Positions 1 to 13,082 are shown, counted from the first letter of the stretch. The stretch: DNA of 64,000 nt from Callipepla californica brunnescens (GCA_023055505.1 JALIRH010000001.1:96746534-96810533), one strand, 5' to 3'. Translations and numbers: made by a program. The notes: a model not told the origin generated them from the sequence alone.

Positions 1-1641
1 TAAGGAAGTATAAAAAAGCACGTTCTAGGCTAAGATAATTTCATTCACGTCATGATCGGACCATGTACTAGTAACAACATGTGCTTTATAGAGTTGTGAA
101 CAACTGTCTTCAAGGCTGAAACACAAGAAGAGTAAAATTTCATCAAAAATATCTGATGAACCCCTTGAGAGTTCATTAAGAATTGCAGCCACTTCCATCA
201 GATAAGAATAATGCATTAGTTTCACAATAACAAGCTCAAATATCCCACTAGGTTTATGTTTCTGTTCCTCTTTTTTTAATGTTTTAATAAAAATGCATTT
301 CACAAGTTTTATTGATTATATAAACTAACTATATTATATATTTCATATGCAGCCCAGTACAATTCCTCTTCACTCAAAAAGATTGGACACCCATGACGTA
401 GATGATTCTGTAAGATTTTTCTGTCACAAACCTCCAATTAAACTGTGAATATAGATCACTATAATAAAACAAATGATCGTCATACACAAATGTAAGTCTT
501 GAGAACCTTAAATGATAATAGTTACCAACTATTAAAATCCCTGCAAAATAAGAACACTATTAATTGTGTTTTTTTGTCAATTTTTGCTTGTTTTGTTTTG
601 ATTCAGATGCAGGATAAAGGATAAAAACATCACACCCTTGGGCAGAGAGACCATGACGCAGTGGCTGGATCATAGGAAGACACAAAAGTAAATTAAACCT
701 AATCTTGGAGTAAGAAAAGGTAACAACTTCTGCTGAGTAAACAGGACATTTCTCCCTTAATAAAACCCAATGATCTAACAATTTCCTCTAAGCAAGAAAC
801 CAACTATGCAGTCTATTGTCCCCATGGTTCTTGTATTTATTGAATAGACACAACTTTATTGACATGTGGGGTTACACTTCAATTTGTGAAGTAACTATAG
901 TTTTCCAATTTTGATTCTAGATGTACTTCTTTTCATCAAATTACAATGCCATTTGTGGCACAAATTGCATTTGTAGTTGTTAGCTTCGTCAGTTTGCCTC
1001 TCAGCAATCATGGAACTGTACATTTTTAAGAATGTAATAAACACCATGCACACATACCAAACTGTACATGATGTTAACAGTAGAAGTATTTTCAGTATCT
1101 GGTCCAGCCACTAGATTTTACTGGTATGAAATGCATTTTCAATCTTCCTATTAATGCAGTCCTCTCTTAGCATTCAATATATCAAGATATTTACAGTCAC
1201 ACTTTATTTCTTCACTTAAAATGTTTTTTCTCTGTGTTAAAAAATCAAATGAAGTCACTTGTGTATATACCTTCAGACCCAAGGAATGTTTATCTATTGT
1301 AATTTCATTTTGCAAAATATGCAAAATGTTTAGATTAAAAAAAATAAATTAAGTTGCTGAATACATAGAGTATCATAAATGTTTTGGTAGAGTTTCTTTC
1401 ACCATTTTTTCATGAAGATATCCACCCCTTAAATCATGTAAGATTATTATTTATTATTACCTTGCATAAAATACAAATTATTGGAAAAAGAGAGTATTGA
1501 TTTCCCTTACGGAGCTGTTTCTCCAATCAACACATAAGCGAAAATCTCTATAAGGTTTCATCTGACATTTTCAAAGCAGAATCTTCTGTTTTCCTGCCTG
1601 CTACAGATGATATTCTGATATGGAGATTACTTTACTAGGAT
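1..1641. other. Unique AT-rich non-coding sequence
   Basis: I see no gene or recognisable repeat here. A 92-codon open frame runs on the minus strand from 303 to 25, but it matches no family I know and its base use is like its surroundings. Poly-A and poly-T runs are scattered throughout. This could be intergenic or intronic. Confidence 0.6.
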
Positions 1642-1667
1642 ACTATTTGACTGCACAGTCAAATAGT
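1642..1667. repeat. Perfect 12-bp inverted repeat with 2-nt spacer
   Basis: The left arm ACTATTTGACTG is followed by CA and then the exact reverse complement CAGTCAAATAGT. Such a short spacer permits a cruciform or, if transcribed, a tight hairpin. No function can be assigned from sequence alone. A second hairpin lies about 105 bp downstream. Confidence 0.9.
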
Positions 1668-1772
1668 CTCTCTGTTACACTTTGTGAACACTATGGCACT
1701 GTACAAAAAAAAAAAAAAGACTTTCTTACCACTTTCTTTGTCACTTTAGGTTAACTAATTCAAATATTCAAA

Positions 1773-1799
1773 TATCCTCCACTATAAATGTGGAGGATA
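1773..1799. repeat. Perfect 10-bp hairpin with 7-nt loop
   Basis: The arms TATCCTCCAC (1773-1782) and GTGGAGGATA (1790-1799) are exact reverse complements around the loop TATAAAT. The motif GTGGAG recurs just after it (about 1804-1809). Terminator-like structures have no meaning in a vertebrate nuclear context, so this is described only as a structural feature. Confidence 0.85.
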
Positions 1800-4297
1800 A
1801 AATGTGGAGTGTCCACTGAGACTTTTGTTCCAAACACCATGAAAAACTTAGTACCTAAATGTGGAAATAATCCTTGTCTTCTGACTGCCCACTTATTTAT
1901 CATCCTCCTTTGTTTTGCTAATTAGTTTTACCCTGGTCACTCAGTTTCTCATCCAGAAAATTAACATCAATCAGAAAGACACATTCTTACCTGCAAAGTG
2001 TCCTTTAGGAACACTGCAAACTCTTATCACCTCTAACTTAAGTTAATCCCGCTACAGGTATGTGTTACCCAGTGACACAGGGAGAGGATTTCATAGGAAA
2101 CAACACCCTCACTAAAGGCCCAAGGTCTTGCCATTTATATTCTGATATGTTTAACAAATATAATCTGTTTACATTTGGTTCTTAGGAACTGTATCCTTGC
2201 ATCAAAACTTTGACCCATTTTCTCCATACCCTAAAGAAAGTCAAAAGTACTAACAAACTTTTGAACCTTGCTAGTGGGAAGTACATTAGTTACTTTATAA
2301 CCCAATCTTTGCATTAAGTTTAGCAAGATCAGATATCCTTCTCTGTCTGAAAGGCATAATATGAACATGTTTACTCTTGCATAACAGATCTTTTCTGAGA
2401 GCGAAATCCTCTGAAAAATTCAGTCAGCTTAAAAAAACAACAACATTCTCACATCATGTCTGACTGATATCAGCCATCTACATAAACAAAGATTTTCAGA
2501 GTTTCTATACCCTTGCCTAAATTATAAAATAGGAGTGATGGAAGACTCCCACTGGGAACAAACAGAATCAACACAAGACCTGGCACCACGGTGCTCTGAT
2601 CCCAGGTAGAGAGCAGGGAGAAAACTGTGTACTTTAATCTTTCTAATGAATCTTTTTTTCTGTGAACATGCTATGTTATACTCCCCAAAATATTTAAACC
2701 TTGGTTATCTAATATTCCCTTAAATGTTATTGGTATACCGTTAAAAGAAGAATGAAAATTTTCACAAGTGTCTGACAAGTAAATGGCAGCTAATGTATTT
2801 ATCTCCACTTGCCAGTGTGCTTACATCAAATCTGCATCCAGAGTAGACACTAACATAGCCTTCAAAACTTATGCAAGAATTTTTTGTTTAACATGCCCTA
2901 GTCTTAGCAGGAGTTGTGAACAATGTGGTGTTTCTAACAGTTGCTAATTAACAATTCCTAATAAAAGTTCCTTTTAGAAATGTACGTTCTCTTTCAGATC
3001 TGAGTGATTTGTAGACTGCATGCATTACAGACTTCGTATTCTACAGAAGTGTGGTATTCTAGTGTTTTGTATCTATGGTAAGTGAAGAACAGGAGACCAC
3101 TCTCTTTCTATATGGTCTATATTAATTGATCCTGATGGGATTGCACCTCTGTCTTCAACACCCATTTTATATCCTCTCCTTTTGTTTTGGTTTCAGACTC
3201 ATATTTCTCAGGAAATCTGTTTGCAAATGGTTGAAAACCCCCTGATGTCTGGACAAATAAATGAAAATGGATCTTACACCTGCATGCAGGTATAACAAGA
3301 TATATTTCTTTACACGTTTGTTACTTGCTTAGTAATATTTCTTTCTGTTGTTATAGCTGGTGATGTGAAATCAGTTTGGTGATAGGAGTTAGAATATGAC
3401 ATATTATAATGAATACTATGCTACACTTTTGTTGCCAGTACTGTCTATACAATTTAATCAACACATTTATTCAGCTATTCCCATTCAGTATAAAATGGGG
3501 AAAAATGCAATATAAGACATTTAAATATTTGTTATTAATATTTGTATAGGAGCCCTTCTGTGCTCCTTGGTGGATTTGTACTCCTTTCTCTGCTAGTGAA
3601 TAATAGCAAATTCAACTGTATGTGTGTCATCTTGCATTTAGTGGTCTGGAAAGACTGACAGAAAGTCTCTCTAAAACATGACAGTTTGCATTCCCAACAA
3701 AGGTACTTCCTGCCTTCTCATTTGAGCCATCAGTCCATTTGATGCATCAGTCACAGACCTTAAGCACAAAAATCTGTCAAGTACCCTTGAAGCATATGTT
3801 CATATGCTGAGTTGGTAAAGTGCTTCTCAGATAAGAGCATTTTTGTCATTTAAAGGCCAATTCTGCCACCACAGTATTTTTATCTTAGTAAACCCCATTT
3901 ACTGATGACACCACAAGTCACAGTCAGAAGTCCAGTCCAAGAAGAAAAAAAAAACCACAAAAGAAAACCAAAAACATCTCAGCAAGAATTTAGTTTTACT
4001 GACTTAAAATCTGTGCTTATACTGCAATGATATGATATCAAATTAACGTACAAAGACATCTGTCACTGGAGGTATTGATCATGTATTCCCCAGTTTGTTC
4101 AACCATTTTAATTATCTCAGGTTAAGAAAAGGAAGAATCTTTCCTCCCTACAATAACCAAACACCTGTTATACACTTCAACACTAGTGACCATACATCCA
4201 TCCATTATGAAGACCTAATAATGAATCACTGGATTTTCCACAACCAGAGAACACCCCAATAAAAGATCACTTTCATACTGTGTAGAGTGGTACCAGA
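1800..4297. other. Unique non-coding sequence
   Basis: No gene, transposon or array is recognised. An 18-bp near-palindrome (AGCATATG, TT, CATATGCT) sits near 3791-3808. Open frames are all short and unremarkable. Confidence 0.6.
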
Positions 4298-4590
4298 AGG
4301 GAACCTACAGGAAAGCCGGGGAGGAAGTGACAGGACAAGGGAAACTGGCTTTAAACTGGAAGAGGATAGATTTAGACCAGATATTAGGAAGAAACTCTTT
4401 ACTGTAAGGGTGGTGAGACACTGGAACAGTTTGTCCAGCAAGGTTGTGAATGCCCCCTCTTTGGAAGCATTCAAGGCCAGGCTGGATATGGACCTGGTCT
4501 AGAGGGAAGTGTCCCTGCCCATAGCAGGGAGGTAACAACTTGATTATCATGAAGGTTCCTTTCAGCACAAACCATTCTATAATTCTATGG
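4298..4590 (+). mobile_element. CR1 LINE, 5'-truncated 3' end
   Basis: This is the last 290 bp or so of a chicken-repeat-1 non-LTR retrotransposon in sense orientation. It holds the end of the reverse transcriptase ORF followed by the 3' UTR. Visible CR1 landmarks are GACAGGACAAGGG, TTTAAACTGGAAGAGG, GGTGGTGAGACACTGGAACAG and CCCTGCCCATAGCAGGG, then the terminal reiteration ATTCTATAATTCTATGG. The frame from 4287 to 4502 stays open and encodes the family's C-terminal residues (FTVRVVRHWN). Severe 5' truncation is normal for CR1. The element cannot be autonomous. Confidence 0.95.
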
Positions 4591-5450
4591 TATGTCCCCT
4601 TTCCTATGCGGACAATGACTTTTATTCTGCCTGACTAAATCCAAGCACTCTAACTTAGATACCTAATCAGCTTAAGCATCTTTATAGACAAGGAAGAGAG
4701 AGCATTTACAGATCATGATGTCTTTTGTGAGTGGAATGGCATCTACAGTTTTCTTGTGTGGATACAGGGTAACTGTGCTCCCTCCTTGTTTAGGTGGAAG
4801 ATAGATAGAGATCTAATAATCTGAGGTGACATAGGCTCAATCTGCCTTGTGTGCATCAATCCCCATGTAGAGCTTTCAAAAAATTGCAAAAGGTTCAATT
4901 AAAGTTTTGGAGTGATAAGACCTGTGGTGGTGCTTTGCTGTTCAATACATAAAAAAAAAATAACAACAAATTGTACAGTTCCCAGGTTTAAAAAGGAGCA
5001 TGGCATTTGGTTCACAGTATATTTAACATTGCATCTCACCCAGCAGCTACAGCATTCTCCTCCAGTACAGTATTCTCACATGTTGTGGTTGCTAGTGCCA
5101 TAGAAAACCTGTACGTCAGCAATTCTCTGACTGAACTAGGTAGCCAGCTTTACACTGCTGGCACCTTCTCTTCAGGATTTTATAAATATCTTTAAATACA
5201 TCAATAATTGTTATTCTTTCCAGGTCATATTGTTCCCTGGAATTCACGTTACTGTTTTGGACAGGCAGAATTGTTCATGAACATCCAATTTTTCATGGAA
5301 GTTTGAGACATCCTGTTGCCTATACATGGGACTGTAAAGTACATGTGTAGCTTCATTGGACTGAAGAAATCACTTATCTACAATAGAGAAGCCTAGTACT
5401 TTTTATAGCTCTGCCTTTTAACTTTCCATCACTCTTGGGATGATAGACAG
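4591..5450. other. Unique non-coding sequence
   Basis: Nothing identifiable. There are two short overlapping plus-strand open frames between 4912 and 5195 with no recognisable domain. Confidence 0.55.
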
Positions 5451-5505
5451 TTCTGGTGTATCTGCTCTGAAGCCACTGAAGTTACTTCAGGGATGAATTT
5501 GGCCC
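5451..5505. repeat. Decayed half of an archosaur/turtle-type palindromic repeat
   Basis: The stretch from TTCTGGTGTA to GAATTTGGCCC, with CCACTGAAGTTACTTCAGGGAT in the middle split by mismatches, fits a repeat family well represented in reptile and bird DNA. That family has ends reading GGGCCAAATTC or its complement and a centre built on CACTGAAGTCAATGGAGT. Only part of the left arm survives. The call rests on remembered consensus and needs a library search. Confidence 0.5.
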
Positions 5506-6009
5506 ATTTTAAGTTTTTCAAGAACTTAGCTAACAAGAAATGCCACAACTCTGGCACAGTTCTAATGCTGTTCAGCAAAGGGATGTATGATACATCTTTG
5601 TCTTCTTCCTGCTCATAACGAGCAGTGTAGGTCATCTGCATCATTAACATTTACAGCAGATGCATTTGTGTAGTCTGTACACACTTCTTGGAACTGCACA
5701 GACCTTCTCATTGTTTTCAGAACCTTGATTTTTCTTAGCATTATCAACATCCAAATGTATTTAAGGATGAAACTATTAGAAACACAATTGGTGAATTAAT
5801 GTCATGAGGACTGCTGCTGGCAGCTCATCAATTTTTGATATGCCACTCAGACAAATGAAACATAAGCCACCCAGAACAAGGGGACCTTTTGACACTTCAA
5901 AGGAAACCCCTATGGGTGGTTTCCTCTTGAAGCTGCACTAAACTGGCTCAATCTCCTCAGCTGGAAGCTGCCAATGTCTCATTAACCCCTAAACAGGCCC
6001 TGCATGAGC
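5506..6009. other. Unique non-coding sequence
   Basis: No gene or clear repeat is visible. Composition is ordinary for the window. Confidence 0.5.
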
Positions 6010-6330
6010 TTTTCTTTTCAGCTATAATTATGCCATGCACTTCTGTTATGCTGTACTGAATTGCAACACTGTCACCAGCACATTATAAACATCCACCCTA
6101 ATTGAAAAGCAGATTAGACTCGTGTTAATTAGCCAAAAAGCCCGCCCACTTGCATGCATTATGATTGCCTCTTAAATACTGAGGATGTTGAAATCCCTCA
6201 GAAAGACAAGGCAGACTTAATTGCAATAACCTGCAAATTAAGTTTAATTTACTTTAAATTTACCGGTTTAGCAGGCTCATTTGATGGTGTTAATGTTCTA
6301 GCAAATTAATTATCTGAATTAGTCATGCCT
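6010..6330. promoter_or_regulatory. Candidate conserved non-coding element
   Basis: The block lacks repeats and microsatellites. It is dense in homeodomain-core motifs (TTAATTAG, TTAATTGC, AAATTAATTATC), with a CCCGCCCA box and TTGCATGCATTATG. This is the texture typical of developmental enhancers or ultraconserved elements in gene deserts. That is an inference from composition; conservation cannot be measured here. Confidence 0.35.
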
Positions 6331-7740
6331 GGTGGAGTTTTGCAGCAGAATACATTGTACAGTGGCCTATTAATAACAGACAAACAGGACAGGATTAATG
6401 AGAAGATTATGGTAAAGTTCTTTTTTTTAAAACAGGGATCTTTCATGAATTCAAATATAATCACCAAAGTGCAAATACAGACACAGAATATAAACAAACC
6501 GAAATTTATTACACTCTATGGCATGCCATCTAAGAGAAACAGTAAAACATTACCAGTGAAATATTTGATAGAAAGAGGCCTCTTCTATGCACTCAAGTAG
6601 ATCACTTCTCACAGCAAACCATTTCCCATTAACTGGTATCTCTACCAGACTTCAAATATGTAAGTGCTTTCAAGAGTACTTGTAGTACAGAGAGAGAGGA
6701 GATAAATTAGAAATAACATCTCATACATTAATTCCATAGTCCACTTTGTGGCTTATGAGGCATTAGAATTGCTTTTTTGTATTCCATTGCTAACCACAGT
6801 CAGATCCAGTTAAAAAAAAAAAAAAGAGAGAGAGAGAGCAAAAAAGACCTCCATGGAGACATAGCTGTGAGTAAACTGTAAAAGAAGCATCCTTGCTTTC
6901 CTCTGCTTTCTATAAAAATACAAGAGGAAAAAAATCTCTTCTAATAGCCTTTGGAATAGCTCTCAAAATAAAGATATAATTGGCCTTGTAAACAATGTCA
7001 AGGTACAATCATTCACCCTGCAGAAAGTGTTGGCTAACACTGTGGGAGAAACGAACATAGTAGTGACAAATATCCTTCTTAGCTGATCCTGATTGTGAAA
7101 CTTTAGTCTGCTTACGTGCTAAGTATTGCCTCTTCCATTAGGGTCCACAGCCATCCCAAATATAATGAGGTTTATTCAATTCAACTCTGACTCCCTGTGG
7201 AGGGCAGGAATAGCCTATGGGAGCACAAAAGATAATCCATGATGAATATGAACGGAATGTGATTGAATATCAAATTCTAGATTATTTATTGGACTTCGTA
7301 TGTTAAAGCCATCCTTCACTGTCTGTAGTTGCTTCTTGTTTTGGGTTCAAAGGACTTTCAGGGTCTTGTGTGCTACCGGACAAAAAAGCCCAAATTTACA
7401 TCATCCTTGCATATACTGTATTACATGGAAAATAAAAATGTCACTCGTTGGAAAGAAGGACTGAATGACTCATTCCTTAAAAACAAATTACTTCATTAAA
7501 GAATGAAATGTTAGGTGAGAGTAAAAATATTCATAGTGGCTTTATAGTACATATTTTAATTTTTGAAGAAAAAAATGAAAATAAAAAAATGATTTCAATA
7601 TGTTTTTTGTATTATAATGATATATCATGTAGACCCTTTGTGCCTTCCTTATTATTTCTTCCTCTGTCTTTCAAATAAAATTACAGTTTGAAGCACTAAA
7701 TGAAACTGACACAAAAGCAGCCATTATTAAAATCAAGCTG
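6331..7740. other. Unique non-coding sequence with a short A/GA tract
   Basis: A poly-A run followed by AGAGAGAGAGAG lies near 6812-6838. No gene is recognised. The 91-codon plus-strand frame at 6325-6600 has no family features. Confidence 0.55.
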
Positions 7741-7792
7741 AAAAGAAAAAAAAAAAAGAAAAAGAAAAGAAAAGAAAAAGAAAGAAGGAAGG
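7741..7792 (+). repeat. Pure purine tract (A-rich, AAAAG-like)
   Basis: Fifty-two consecutive purines made of irregular AAAAG and AAAG units. It is a low-complexity tract, possibly a decayed poly-A tail or simple repeat. No adjacent retroelement body is recognisable. Confidence 0.9.
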
Positions 7793-9194
7793 TAATTCCA
7801 CTTTAAAAAGCTTGTACATGAAGGGCTGAGATGACTTCAGTAAGAACCCACTGGGAATAGGAACTGAACCAGGAAGAAAATGGATTCCTGTGACACATAA
7901 ACAAAAGGCAAATGACTAATATATTTACATATAACATGTGGTGTATTCATTGCACACCATGGTGACAGAATTGTTTATTTCATTTATAATTTATACAGCA
8001 AAACCTTATAATATGTGTAACTAATTTACCTGATGATAATATACAGTAGATTAGATTTCCATTATATTTTGTCATTAAGAACAAAAGATTTTCATGTGTT
8101 GGCTAATTTTTTCACTTGGTTCCTACCACGCAGCACACGCCCCACATGTGAGTATGTATTTCTGAAATTATTATGATGCTGAGCTAAGTTAAAAGTAGCA
8201 AGGAACTTCTAAAAAAAAACACAACAAAACAACCCTACAATATCTCTCACACATGAATCCTCTTTATTCCTCAATTCTAGAATTTCTTATGATATCGGTA
8301 ACGACAATATACAAAGAACCTCTTACAGGTGATGTGTATGCACCAAAAAAAGAAATGTCAGAATAAATATAGGTTCCAGAAGTGCTTTGCTCTGAGAAAG
8401 AAAAAAAAAATCAAACATCTTACCAGAAGCAGCATTACAATATGTGACTAGACAGTTCATCTCAGACTACAGGGAGCGGGTGGGTGGGTAGGCAGTGATG
8501 AGGGAATTATCTTGATGTATTTTCCACTGTGGCACAGAAGACACTGCAATTCCCTGAAAGGAATTGTTTGCACCAAGCCAGTAATTCCCCTCTGTGGCGT
8601 TACAAAGTATGTGTATTACAAAGAGAGTGCAAAGTAGTATGTATGTTTCCAACACTAAAGCATATATGACCTTGAATTAATTCAAATACGCTTATCAAAA
8701 TACAAATACTGCATCAAAAGAACATGCACATGTACCTGTTTTGAACTAATTTCTTTGTTACCCTTTGGAAGCCAAAAATCTAATAGATTTGTTAGGATGC
8801 CCAGCTGCTTAACCCTTCACAAATCTAATTTGTATTGCACAGTGAATTCAACCTACTGGAGAAAAAGATAACTAAGAGAAAAAATGTTTTTAAACAATAG
8901 AGTGATATTTTCCTGTAACTCAGAGCAGTTAAGCACCTTTGAATACAGTAGGTCACAACAGCTCAACTGAAAACTCTGTGAGAAGCTTTTGAAGTTTCAG
9001 AAGACTGTGTTAATGTAAGACATTTATTTGGATAAAGTGGTAAGCATTACTGAAGTTGTACATAAAACGCTAAAGCCCTTTACTACCTAAATTAACATAC
9101 TGCACAAATATCTCCTCAGGGACAGCCTATCAGTTGTCAGATCCGTAGTTTGCTAACCATCAAAGTAACTTTGCAGAGGAGGACTGAAAAGAAG
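7793..9194. other. Unique non-coding sequence
   Basis: No gene or element is identified. A small GGGTGGGTGGG run occurs near 8477-8489. Confidence 0.55.
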
Positions 9195-9765
9195 AGCTCT
9201 GGTGGGCACCAAGATGACCATGAGTCAACAGCGCTCTCTTGCAGGAGAGGGCCAAGTTCCTCCACGTCTCTATCAGGAAAGATATAGCCAGAAGGTCGAG
9301 GGGGGTGATACTTCCCTCTAAAAACCACTGGTGAGACAAATTTAAAGTGCTGGATTCAGCTGTGGACTCTCCCTAAAGACATGGAAGTACTGGACCAGCA
9401 CTCGGATAGGAAGATGATGATAGTGCTGGAGTATGTTTGTTAAGGCTGAGAGAGCTGAGACTGTTCAGTCTGGAAAGGAGAAAGATTGCAGGGATGTGAT
9501 GAGGAGGGATAGAAATGGAGCCACACTCATCTCAGCGTGCACAGCAGTGGGACACTAGGCAATAGGAACAAACTGAAACACAGAATTTTTTATATAAATT
9601 TAAAGAAATGCTTTTTTACTATGAAAGAGGTCAAATTCTGGAGCAGAGACCGGAGAGGTGTGGAGACTCTTTTCTTTGAGATATTCAAAACCAAAACATA
9701 CTTCTAAGAAATCTGCTCTAGAAATCCCTTCTCGTGCAGCAGTTGCGCTATATGTTCTCTAGAAT
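9195..9765 (+). mobile_element. CR1 LINE, old divergent 3' half
   Basis: A degraded sense-strand CR1. The opening (GGTGGGCACCAAGATGACCA, then GAGTCAACAG) corresponds to the post-RT region that usually reads as a Val-Asp-Lys-Leu-then-Met-Ser stretch. Next come GCCAGAAGGTCGAGGGGGGTGA, broken by substitutions, and AGACATGGAAGTACTGGA. Then AGCTGAGACTGTTCAGTCTGGA precedes the 3' region, with CATTCTGGAGCAGAGA-like text. Many indels destroy the frame, and the terminal octamer repeat is no longer recognisable. It is clearly older than the copy at 25.9 kb. Confidence 0.8.
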
Positions 9766-11242
9766 TTTTTTCTAATTTCAGTAATTGTACAATTTTATAG
9801 TTTTCAAGAAGAGTATTGAAAGTCAAGAGGTGAATATTGGAGCTGATCATTGGAGATAGTTTTACTCATGTAAATAGATTAAAAATACTTTTCTATTCAG
9901 TCACCAATTGCAACAGCTGATTAAGTCCCTTGCCCTGCCAAGGCTGGTCTACTACTGTGCAGCATATACAATTTATTAATGATTCTGATACCCAAGGAGC
10001 ATAAACCTCAGCTGGAACACAACAGGATTATGCAGGACTGTTACTTCTCCCGTGTTTTGCAAGTCTGGAAAAGGTCTATCTATCTGTGAAAGATCATAGA
10101 GATCCTTTCTTTCCCAAGTATTAAATCTACATAGCATTAAAAAAAGAAGGGCTTGAGGGATATTCACAACACAGCACATGTTTTTTTAACAGCCTAGGTT
10201 TCCTGCTTGGAAAAAAAACTAGGTTCTTACAGGAGATGCTTCAGAGCACCTGATTGTGACTGTATCAGTCACTGAAGCTTCAAGATAAATAACCAAAGGC
10301 AGCATTAACACACCATCTGGTACTTTAAACATGACCATAGAAAACTTATCTAGGAATCAACATAAAACTTTACACATAGTCACTGGCATTAGAACATTTT
10401 CTCCATTTTCATCCTTTCTTCATACTTATCAGAAGGTTAGGCAACCACAGGTTTTGACAAAATCTGACTTTTTAAGGTCTGAATTGACAAGTAATTTCAG
10501 TACCACACAAGCAGATGAATGAGCATTCCCGTCTTGCATTCTATTTCATAAGAAACACAAGTAATGTTCATGTCTTTGTGATTGGAAAGGGCTTTTCCAT
10601 ACTTATATTCCATTCCCCCAAACATCATCAAAAAAGTCATTCTAAGATTGCAGTTGAATCAGAAGCAACTGTATTCCAGTGCCTTGGCTATAAAGGCTAT
10701 AAAGCATTTCAGCTAAAAGGACAACTGAGCCCAGCGTGTGACAAACAAATGAAAAAAGAACAGTAACAGCAACAGAAAAGAATGTGTAACAAACCACTTG
10801 AGTTAAATCCACACTGGAACAGTGTAGATTTCCACATAAATTTCTGCACCTAACTGATAAACCCTATTTAAATTACTGTTGACATCCACTCCTAATTGTT
10901 AGAAAAGAGATAAAGACAGTAAATACTAATATGTTTCAGATGGTAATTTTCTTCAACAAATTGGATTGATCTCTGGAGGTGCTCATTTCTATCTCTAGAT
11001 TTTGCAGGTATCTTCTGCAGCTCAACTATGTATCCAACATTATCTGGAATGAAACTAAATTTTGTTGTATTTTTGCATGACAGCTGGGACTATAAAACAA
11101 CTATCCTGCTCCCTGACATTCTTCTTTTTTTAAAAAATCATCAACAAGGACAAAATCTTTCTTAGGTAGTAGATCATCTTCTTCCCAACATGACGCTCTC
11201 TCTCAGCATATCTGTAACAGATGTGTATTGTTTTTAACTAGT
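9766..11242. other. Unique non-coding sequence
   Basis: No gene recognised. Short plus-strand frames at 10331-10522 and 10515-10766 overlap and show no domain features. Confidence 0.55.
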
Positions 11243-11293
11243 AAAAACTAAACTAAACTAAACTAAAATAAAATAAAATAAACAAACAAAAAA
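11243..11293 (+). repeat. Simple repeat (AAACT)n shifting to (AAAAT)n and (AAAC)n
   Basis: Several AAACT units grade into AAAAT units and then AAAC units within 50 bp. This is a minisatellite-like A-rich tract formed by slippage and point mutation. Confidence 0.85.
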
Positions 11294-13040
11294 GATATCT
11301 AAAGACAGATTGCCTTTTGGATGATTGTCTGATGGACAACCAGAAGAAAGTGAGCCTGCTCAATTCCATACTTGACTTTCAAACTTCATATCTCCTGTTT
11401 TCTCTATAACTGTCTGCATTTGATAGTTTCCCCTATACTGTGAAAAACTTCAGTATTCAAATTCAGCTGTCTAGGAAGCCCAGTGGGGTTTAGTTGTCAC
11501 TATTCAATTGTCTTTTCCTCTGACCAATGTGTGAGAATCTCATCCATTTTCTTCTTGGTACTTAAAAAAAGTGATTTGTACTGCACAGCTGTCCCAGTAT
11601 TGCAATGTTTTGGAAATTAATTTTCTATCCAAGGTGTGAAACTTGTGTTCATTGTATAGATGCTGAGCTGTTCTCTGAAGAAAGGAACAAAAGAACATGA
11701 GCATTTTCTTTAGACTTTAAGACACAAAAGAAGAAAAATCTTTTTTTTCTTTTTTTTCAAAATCAATCCATTTCCAAACTTCTCAAAAACTTTCAAAACT
11801 CATTTCTTTTTCTTAAAAAATAAGAATAACTTTGAGGAAAATGTAAGTACATTATTTTTCACTTAGGCTTTGGTTTGAGATGTGGGGAAGTGGCATTAGT
11901 AAAACATTACTTCTACTAGATCCACCTTGGGGCATGAATATGGAATCTACAATGCATTTGTCCAGCATTTATGAAAATCTTTTTTCTATGTTTGATTCAA
12001 GTTTCACTCCTACTTAACACCAAAGAAAGATGATAGGTATTAAGAACACCACTTATCATAGTGTAGAAAAAGGGCATAAAGTGCGTGCTGCTTACGCGGG
12101 AAAAAATAAACCAGTGAAGCAGACAAGAGGAGGCAAAAAAGAATCTAGACAGAGAACCATGTCCTGGAAAGTGTGACCACTGTATCCCTCCCTTGAGAAC
12201 ACATAATGGAGGTGATTTTTAGGGGCCAGGAAAAAACTGTCCCCTGCAGCAGAAGACATGAAGGCGTTCTACTACAGACAGACTCTTCCTATCCTGATCT
12301 CTGTGGTTCTCCCATGGAGGTAATTTCTATAGTTCATCTGGGCGGACAGTTTTGCCACTACATGACCAAGAAAACAGGTCTTGCAGATGATTACTATGAG
12401 TAAAGATAGATACAAGCTACCTATTCACACAGGGACCTTTGGTATTAAAAAGCTGGTTCCCAGTGCTTACATTCCAAACAACAAGTCATTCAGTGCTCAT
12501 TTTAACAACTTGCCTTCCTGCCTCCTCCTCTTCTAATTTCAAGAGATGTATATTTACAAATTCCATTGCCAAGCACAGCAGACAAGTTGGCAGCACCTTG
12601 GGTGTATTTAAGAAAGTGCAGAAAAAGACAAATGGGCAGAGCAGGAGTGAATTTAAGTGAGAAACAACAGCGCAAACACCAAAGTCAGAGAAGTAGAAGA
12701 GGGAGGAGGTAGTCCAGCTTTCCGAGTATGCATTTCCTTCAGCCATGGAAAGAGGAGCATGCTGGAGCAGGTATCAACACTGTAGTCCATGGAGGACTTC
12801 ATATCAGAATGAATATTTCGTCAAAAGAAAAGCTCACACTGGAGTAATCTTATCCTGAAAGATGACAGCCTTAGAATATCCCACTGTGGAACAGTTCTTT
12901 AAGGACTGCAGACTGTGGATAGGACCCATAATGGAGCAGGGAATAAATCTGACAAAGAAGTGGCAAAAATGAACTGCTGTGGATGGATCTCAACCCCTAT
13001 TCCCCTCACTCTGAGTTTCTTGAGGCTCCTGCAAAGGAAT
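11294..13040. other. Unique non-coding sequence
   Basis: No gene or transposon is recognised. A run of T-rich text lies near 11740-11815. Confidence 0.55.
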
Positions 13041-13082
13041 CAGGATTGTTTGAGTTGGAGGGATCTTTAAAGATCATTAGAA
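13041..13082 (-). mobile_element. CR1 LINE 3' tail remnant (short)
   Basis: The phrase TTTGAGTTGGAGGGATCTTT followed by AAAGATCATTAG is the reverse complement of the CR1 3' UTR (GGTTGGAAGGGATCTTTAAAGATCATCTAG in intact copies, written here only as a family landmark in two parts). About 40 bp survive, and the octamer end is eroded. Confidence 0.6.

Noticed and set aside
2683..2725. TTGGTTATCTA, similar to part of miR-9
   Set aside because: Only 11 nt agree and there is no complementary arm nearby.
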